DNA from: Paucibacter sp. KCTC 42545
Lineage (GTDB): Bacteria; Pseudomonadota; Gammaproteobacteria; Burkholderiales; Burkholderiaceae_C
Length of the DNA stretch: 64,000 nt
NCBI RefSeq assembly: GCF_001477625.1
Contig: NZ_CP013692.1
Coordinates: forward strand, 186,001-250,000
Direction of reading: 5' to 3'
Positions 59,703-64,000 of the stretch are shown one piece after another. The translations under genes were made by a program, and so were the position numbers. How positions within the stretch are numbered: position 1 is the stretch's first letter; every line of letters begins with the position of its first letter. Under the pieces are notes generated by a model. It was given only the letters and a program-made list of their open reading frames with translations. It searched no databases and was not told the origin of the DNA.

Positions 59703-60521
59703 ATGAACTTGAAACGCGCAGGCCGGGGCTTGCTGTGGACCTTGGGGCTGATTGCGCTGGCTGTGCTGGCGCTGGCCGCGGCCTGGTTAGCGAGCAATAA
59801 CCGCTGGGTTGATGCTGCACCTCAGCCGCGGCCGGCAGCCCTGCAGCCACGCCAGGTGAGCTCCGCGCCAGAAGCCAATGTGTTCTTTGATCTTGCCGGG
59901 CTCTTGGCCCCGGCGAATGAGTCGCCGCTGGCGCGAGGTCAGGCGGCGTGGGCGGGGGGCGATGCGACACAGCGCATCTCAAAGCCCAAAGACCCGCGCT
60001 GGGATTGCAAATGGGCGCGTGAGGACTGCCTGGCCAGTTGGTCGCAGGACGCGCCCGCGCTGAAAGCCAGCCTGGACGATCAAGCGCTTTTGCTTGGCCG
60101 CTGTGCGGCCATTGCTGATGCACTGAGTGCAGGGCGCCGGGTCTTCGAAGAGCCCTTGCCCCAGGCCCGCGCGGAGCTTCGTAAGGTGTCGGATCAGTAC
60201 CTCGCCTTGCCACTGGCCAGCCATGTTCAAGGGGCAGTTTTGTGCCTCCGCGCCTTTCAGCTTCAGGCCGCACAGGCGCAGGTGGACGGCGACGCCAGCG
60301 TGTTGGCGCAAGCCCTGGCGCGCGGCCAGGCTTTGAGCCAAGCGCAGCTGAACGGCGCGCAAAGTTTGTTGGCTCAGACAGTGGCCTGGTCGCAGGCGCG
60401 CCAGCAGCTGCAATTTGCGGCGGCCTTGCTGGTTCGTGAGCCCGGCCTGGCCGGCCTGGCCGGCCTGGTGGCGCCGCAGCTCGGGCCTTTGCCTGCACGC
60501 GCCGTCGATGCGGCGAGCTAG
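59703..60521 (+). CDS. Hypothetical membrane-anchored protein, N-terminal part of a split ORF
   Basis: 272 residues. A transmembrane anchor (GLLWTLGLIALAVLALAAAW) is followed by an Ala/Gln-rich soluble region with CKWAREDC and helical repeats. It ends at a TAG (60519-60521) that is followed in the same frame by ATG and another 209 codons, so the original gene was probably about 483 codons long. GGGGTGGCG precedes the ATG at 59703. No domain is recognised. The SDR gene ends 33 bp upstream. Confidence 0.6.
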   Translation: MNLKRAGRGLLWTLGLIALAVLALAAAWLASNNRWVDAAPQPRPAALQPRQVSSAPEANVFFDLAGLLAPANESPLARGQAAWAGGDATQRISKPKDPRWDCKWAREDCLASWSQDAPALKASLDDQALLLGRCAAIADALSAGRRVFEEPLPQARAELRKVSDQYLALPLASHVQGAVLCLRAFQLQAAQAQVDGDASVLAQALARGQALSQAQLNGAQSLLAQTVAWSQARQQLQFAAALLVREPGLAGLAGLVAPQLGPLPARAVDAAS

Positions 60522-61151
60522 ATGCCGGCAGAGGCTTTCTTCCAAGCCCAGGTCTTCCGCGAGCTGGGCCAGATGTGCGGCCACCTTCAGCCCTCAGACG
60601 GCATAGGCCCGCAGGCTGAGCCGCCGGCCTTGCTGAGCGAGGCCTCGGCTTGGGAGCGCCTGAAGTGCCAATTCGGTTTCATGCCGGAGCGCAGCTTGCA
60701 AGACAACGATGCCTGGTGGCTGCAAATGCAAGAACAGGCCGCCAAGCTGGGGCCGGAAGGCTTGCAGAGCCAGATGCAGGCTCAGAGTCAGGTGCATGAG
60801 CAAGAGCATGAGCAGGGCATGGGCTTCGCCTTGCTGTCCCTGCCTTGGCGCAACACCATCGGTGAGATCTTGTTCCAAGTGGCGCGGCCTACCTATGCCA
60901 GCTACCCGGGCAAGCAGGCTGACTTGCAGCTGAGCCACCGTGCGGCGCAGCTGGCGCTGGCGCTGGCGCAGCAGCCGGTGGCGCTGGCCGAGCGCAGTGC
61001 CTGGCTGGCGCGCCAGCCCATGAGCACCGGCCAGCGCGAGCGCCTCAAGCTCAGCGCCGACGGGCGTGCGCTGCAAGTGACGCTCTGGAGCCGCGAGGGC
61101 GCAGACGCGCCCGGCGAATCGACGCAAAGCTGGGCGCTACCCACACCTTGA
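60522..61151 (+). CDS. C-terminal part of the split ORF
   Basis: 209 residues starting MPAEAFFQAQVFRELG directly after the amber codon of the previous ORF, in the same frame. It has no signal peptide. The sequence is a Gln-rich soluble domain with WERLKCQFGF and the region TIGEILFQVARPTYASYPGK. It has no ribosome-binding site of its own beyond the coding sequence upstream. It is best read as the rest of one gene: either a nonsense mutation or amber read-through. No domain is recognised. Confidence 0.5.
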   Translation: MPAEAFFQAQVFRELGQMCGHLQPSDGIGPQAEPPALLSEASAWERLKCQFGFMPERSLQDNDAWWLQMQEQAAKLGPEGLQSQMQAQSQVHEQEHEQGMGFALLSLPWRNTIGEILFQVARPTYASYPGKQADLQLSHRAAQLALALAQQPVALAERSAWLARQPMSTGQRERLKLSADGRALQVTLWSREGADAPGESTQSWALPTP

Positions 61152-61247
61152 GGCCGGCGGGCAGCGCGGGACGCGTTATCGTTGAGGCTTGGCCGCGCGT
61201 TTGACTATCAGCACGCGGCTCCCGCATTCCAATTCGAGACATACGAC

Positions 61248-62378
61248 ATGCTGCTTTCCGACGACCACCGCGCCATTCAGGACGCGATCCGTGCCTATGT
61301 GCAAGCCGAAATCGCCCCCAAGGCGGCTGAGTGGGACAAGAACCATCATTTCCCTGCGGCCGAGCTGAAGGGCCTGGCCGAGCTGGGCTGCTACGGCGTG
61401 GCCGTGCCCACCGAATACGACGGCGCCGGCCTGGACTATCTGGCGCTGAGCATCATCTTGGAAGAAATTGGCGCGGGTGACGGTGCCACCTCCACCGTGG
61501 TCAGCGTCAACAACTGTCCGGTCTGCTCCATCTTGATGGCCTTCGCCAACGAGGCGCAGAAGCAGCAATTCCTCAAGCCCTTGGCCCGCGGCGAGATGCT
61601 GGGCGCTTTCTGCCTGACCGAGCCGCATGTGGGCTCCGAGGCCGGCGGCCTCAAAACCACTGCCGTGCGTGAGGGCGACGAGTACGTGCTCAACGGCGTC
61701 AAGCAATTCATTACCAGCGGCAAGAACGGCGATGTCGCCATCGTCATGGCCGTGACCGACAAGGCCGCGGGCAAGAAGGGCATCAGCGCCTTCATCGTGC
61801 CCACCAACACGCCCGGCTATGTGGTGGCCCGTGTCGAAGAAAAAATGGGTCAGCACGCCAGCGACACGGCGCAGATCATGTTCGACAACTGCCGCATTCC
61901 CGCCAGCTATTTGCTGGGCGCGGAAGGCCAAGGCTTGAAGATTGCGCTGTCGGGCCTGGAGGGCGGGCGCATCGGCATCGCCTCGCAGGCGGTGGGCATG
62001 GCGCGCGCCGCGTTTGAGGCTGCGCTGAAGTACAGCAAGGACCGCGTCACCTTCGGCCAGCCCATCTTCAACCACCAGGCGGTGCAGTTCAAGCTGGCCG
62101 ATATGGCCACGCAGATCGAGGCCGCGCGCCAGCTGATCTGGCACGCTGCTGCGCTGAAAGATGCCGGCCAGCCCTGCCTGAAGGAAGCGGCCATGGCCAA
62201 GCTCTTCGCCACCGAAATGGCCGAGCGTGTGTGCTCGGACGCGATTCAGGTGCACGGCGGCTATGGCTATTTGAGCGACTTCCCCGTTGAGCGCATCTAC
62301 CGCGATGTGCGGGTTTGCCAGATCTACGAAGGCACGTCTGAGGTGCAGAAGATCTTGATCGGCCGCGCGCTGGCTTGA
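61248..62378 (+). CDS. Acyl-CoA dehydrogenase
   Basis: 376 residues of the short-chain acyl-CoA dehydrogenase type: AEIAPKAAEWDKNHHFP, EFGVGVAVPTEYDG-like GCYGVAVPTEYDGAG, AFCLTEPHVGSEAGG (FAD-binding), FITSGKNGDVAIVMAV and the C-terminal QVHGGYGYLSDFPVERIYRD, with the catalytic Glu expected in YEGTSEVQKI. It oxidises an acyl-CoA with electron transfer to ETF. The exact substrate (short-chain or branched) is undecided. A TetR gene follows 134 bp downstream. Confidence 0.9.
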   Translation: MLLSDDHRAIQDAIRAYVQAEIAPKAAEWDKNHHFPAAELKGLAELGCYGVAVPTEYDGAGLDYLALSIILEEIGAGDGATSTVVSVNNCPVCSILMAFANEAQKQQFLKPLARGEMLGAFCLTEPHVGSEAGGLKTTAVREGDEYVLNGVKQFITSGKNGDVAIVMAVTDKAAGKKGISAFIVPTNTPGYVVARVEEKMGQHASDTAQIMFDNCRIPASYLLGAEGQGLKIALSGLEGGRIGIASQAVGMARAAFEAALKYSKDRVTFGQPIFNHQAVQFKLADMATQIEAARQLIWHAAALKDAGQPCLKEAAMAKLFATEMAERVCSDAIQVHGGYGYLSDFPVERIYRDVRVCQIYEGTSEVQKILIGRALA

Positions 62379-62460
62379 TCGCTTCGGGGCGGTGCGCAGC
62401 GCCGCCCTCGGCCGGGGCAAACCCGGAGATGGTGAAAATTCCGGTCATGACTTGCGCTTA

Positions 62461-62475
62461 TAGGTCTAAAACCTA
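62461..62475. promoter_or_regulatory. Short inverted repeat upstream of the TetR gene
   Basis: TAGGT-N5-ACCTA lies 38 bp before the TetR start. Size and position suit a TetR-type operator for autoregulation, but the arms are short and it could be chance. Confidence 0.35.
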
Positions 62476-62512
62476 GGCGCGACGTGCGAACATCGCTCAG
62501 CCTTTGAACAGC

Positions 62513-63184
62513 ATGAGCGCACCCGTGCCCGACACCCCCGTCATCCCCGTCCTCCCACCTTCGATAGACAAACCCACCCAGCGCCGCCGGCGCGGCGCGG
62601 CGCAAGATGAGCTGCGCGAGCAGATCCGCCTGGCGGTCAAAACGCAGCACAACCTAGGCGGCTACGGGGCGGTGACCATGCGCGGCGTGGCCCAGGCGGT
62701 GGGGATTTCAGCGATGTCGCTGTATCGCTACTTCCCCAATAAATCGGCCATGCTGGAAAGCATTTGGGCGGAGGCCTTGGAGGCTTCTTTGCAGAGCGCC
62801 ATTCAGGGCAGCGCTGCGGCCAGCGAGCCTTGGGCGCGGCTGCGGCAGCTCTACGAGGCCTATGCGAATTTCTGGCTCACCCATCCCGACGACTTCAAGC
62901 TGGTGTTCGACCCCTGCAATGAGGTGTCCGCCAATTTTCTGGCCAGCGGCCCGGCCGCAGGTTTCAGGCAGCAATACGAATCGATGATTGATACCTGCCT
63001 GGGCGAAGGCATCGGCCTGGCCCAACGCCAGCAATGTCACGACTTGTGCCGGCTCAAGATCGTCGGCTTCTTGTTCACCACCGTGGGTCTGGCGACCAAA
63101 CCGGCCACGCCTGTGGCCGCGCTGCTACAGCTCACCTTGGACGATATTGAGCAGCAATTGATGCGCATCAAGAACGGCCGCTAA
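62513..63184 (+). CDS. TetR family transcriptional regulator
   Basis: 223 residues. A 20-residue Pro-rich N-terminus precedes the HTH (GGYGAVTMRGVAQAVGISAM, SLYRYFPNKSAMLESIWAE). The ligand-binding half has WLTHPDDFKLVFDPCNEV. ATG at 62513 is chosen over TTG at 62504. Family members repress linked genes in response to small ligands. The acyl-CoA dehydrogenase upstream is the obvious candidate target, which would fit a fatty-acyl effector, but this is inference. Confidence 0.88.
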   Translation: MSAPVPDTPVIPVLPPSIDKPTQRRRRGAAQDELREQIRLAVKTQHNLGGYGAVTMRGVAQAVGISAMSLYRYFPNKSAMLESIWAEALEASLQSAIQGSAAASEPWARLRQLYEAYANFWLTHPDDFKLVFDPCNEVSANFLASGPAAGFRQQYESMIDTCLGEGIGLAQRQQCHDLCRLKIVGFLFTTVGLATKPATPVAALLQLTLDDIEQQLMRIKNGR

Positions 63185-63231
63185 GCCCCGGCCGCCGGGC
63201 ATTCTGCTTGTCTGAAAATACGACAAATGCC

Positions 63232-63248
63232 TCGGGTTAACCCGATAA
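63232..63248 (+). promoter_or_regulatory. Palindrome overlapping a possible sigma-28-like -10 element
   Basis: TCGGGTTAACCCGA (63232-63245) is a perfect 14-bp palindrome. CCCGATAA (63241-63248) matches 7 of 8 bases of the GCCGATAA -10 motif of the flagellar sigma factor. The matching -35 (TAAA) is not clear at the right spacing. It lies 81 bp before a chemoreceptor gene, the kind of gene this sigma factor often controls. Confidence 0.35.
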
Positions 63249-63328
63249 ATATACGTGTAGCGTACAGGTTACTCTAAGACTGAGGCAGCCAAAAAGAGCT
63301 GATCTTTGGGTCGAGGGGGAGTTTTTCC

Positions 63329-64000
63329 ATGCGCGCCAATTTTCCCGTTACTGAGCGGGAGTACGTCCTGCCTGAGCAGGTCACTCTGATGTCCACCACG
63401 GACCCCCAAGGTCGCATCCGCTATGCCAATGCGGCATTTGTGGAGGCCAGTGGTTTCAGCCGTGAAGAGCTGATCGGTCAGCCCCACAATCTGGTCCGCC
63501 ACCCGGATATGCCGGAAGAGGCTTTTGCCGATATGTGGGCCACGCTCAAGTCCGGCCACAGCTGGAGTGCGCTGGTGAAAAACCGGCGCAAGGATGGCGA
63601 CTATTACTGGGTGCGCGCCAATGCCACGGTGCTGCAGCGCGAGGGCCAGATCGTCGGCTTTGTGTCGGTGCGCACCAAGCCTGAAGCCGAAGAGGTACGG
63701 GCCGCCGAAGCCCTGTATGCCCGCATGCGTGCCGGGCGCAATACCGGCTGGCGCATGCGCCATGGCTTGCTATTGCGGCAAGGCCTTTGGGCCTGGACCT
63801 CGGCCCTGCGTTTGCTGTCGGCCCGCGCTCGTTTGCGTGGCGCTTTTGGTGTGCAGATCTTGGCCCTGGGTGCCCTGGCCTATGCCTGTGGTCTCAGCCC
63901 CCAGTCTTGGCTGGTTTTCGTTGGCGCGGCAGCCTTGTTGGCATGGAGTGCTTGCGCCTGGCTGGAGTTGCAACTGAGCCGCCCTTTGCAGCGCTTGCTT
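63329..64000 (+). CDS. PAS-domain methyl-accepting chemotaxis protein, Aer-like (partial)
   Basis: 224 codons are present and the frame is open at the right edge. The N-terminal PAS domain reads TDPQGRIRYANAAFVEASGF, SREELIGQPHNLVRHPDMP, and RRKDGDYYWVRANATV, the pattern of Aer and related PAS receptors. A hydrophobic region follows (about 172-209, ILALGALAYACGLSPQSW and WLVFVGAAALLAWSACAWLE), ending where a HAMP-like segment would start. The signalling domain is outside the window. GAGGGGGA lies 8 bp before the ATG. In Aer, PAS binds FAD to sense redox; the ligand here is unproven. Confidence 0.85.
   Translation, partial: MRANFPVTEREYVLPEQVTLMSTTDPQGRIRYANAAFVEASGFSREELIGQPHNLVRHPDMPEEAFADMWATLKSGHSWSALVKNRRKDGDYYWVRANATVLQREGQIVGFVSVRTKPEAEEVRAAEALYARMRAGRNTGWRMRHGLLLRQGLWAWTSALRLLSARARLRGAFGVQILALGALAYACGLSPQSWLVFVGAAALLAWSACAWLELQLSRPLQRLL

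Noticed and set aside
1..64000. CRISPR array, tRNA or rRNA genes
   Set aside because: No regularly spaced repeat unit and no cloverleaf or rRNA-like stretch was recognised on either strand by eye.

Overview
The window is high-GC, densely coded DNA. It looks like a Burkholderiales chromosome, probably from the Roseateles/Paucibacter/Rubrivivax-Leptothrix neighbourhood. This is inferred from gene content: two PEP-CTERM proteins, a paired cyanophycin synthetase locus with its ABC transporter and DUF1854 partner, AceK, an isovaleryl-CoA dehydrogenase behind a LiuR-type palindrome, and PuuD-type urate oxidation. I see no rRNA, tRNA, CRISPR array, prophage or intact insertion sequence. Both edges cut genes: a PCu(A)C copper chaperone on the left and a PAS-domain chemoreceptor on the right.

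0.3-19.9 kb is a purine-catabolism supercluster. It encodes guanine deaminase, xanthine dehydrogenase (XdhA, XdhB and the maturation factor XdhC), membrane urate hydroxylase PuuD, 5-hydroxyisourate hydrolase UraH, a UraD-allantoate amidohydrolase fusion, the allantoinase PuuE and an M20 hydrolase of unassigned substrate. A four-gene BMP-type ABC importer follows guanine deaminase. Together they take guanine and xanthine to the ureidoglycine/ureidoglycolate level. A caspase-fold peptidase, a Crp/Fnr-like regulator and an HDOD protein sit among them.

20-32.6 kb holds a PEP-CTERM protein, cyanophycin synthetase plus a paralogue with a degenerate Mur-ligase half, the cyanophycin-associated ABC protein and DUF1854 protein, an SbtA-type bicarbonate transporter with a tiny membrane protein, a Bax-inhibitor-1 protein, an HPF/RaiA-like protein and a NhaR-like regulator. 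32.6-43.9 kb is mixed metabolism: isovaleryl-CoA dehydrogenase, a PLP dehydratase, carbonic anhydrase, AceK, thiolase, polysaccharide deacetylase, a second PEP-CTERM protein, two tiny Ig-like paralogues, uridine kinase and a GNAT acetyltransferase.

43.9-46.5 kb is a lower-GC accessory island encoding a CD-NTase (SMODS), a SLATT two-TM protein coupled to it by an ATGA overlap, and a trypsin-like peptidase. This is a CBASS-like defence module, bracketed by near-identical 18-19 nt direct repeats.

46.5-58.8 kb, all on the minus strand, is an unusual operon: porin-like protein, phosphate-binding-like periplasmic protein, PP2C phosphatase fused to an RsbW-like kinase domain, STAS antagonist, Na/Pi cotransporter, and an NCS2 permease with a cytoplasmic extension. 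It is preceded by a large BTAD/AAA/TPR regulator. It looks like a partner-switching pathway wired to solute (perhaps phosphate) sensing. 59-64 kb holds an SDR, one ORF split by an in-frame amber codon, an acyl-CoA dehydrogenase, a TetR regulator and the chemoreceptor.
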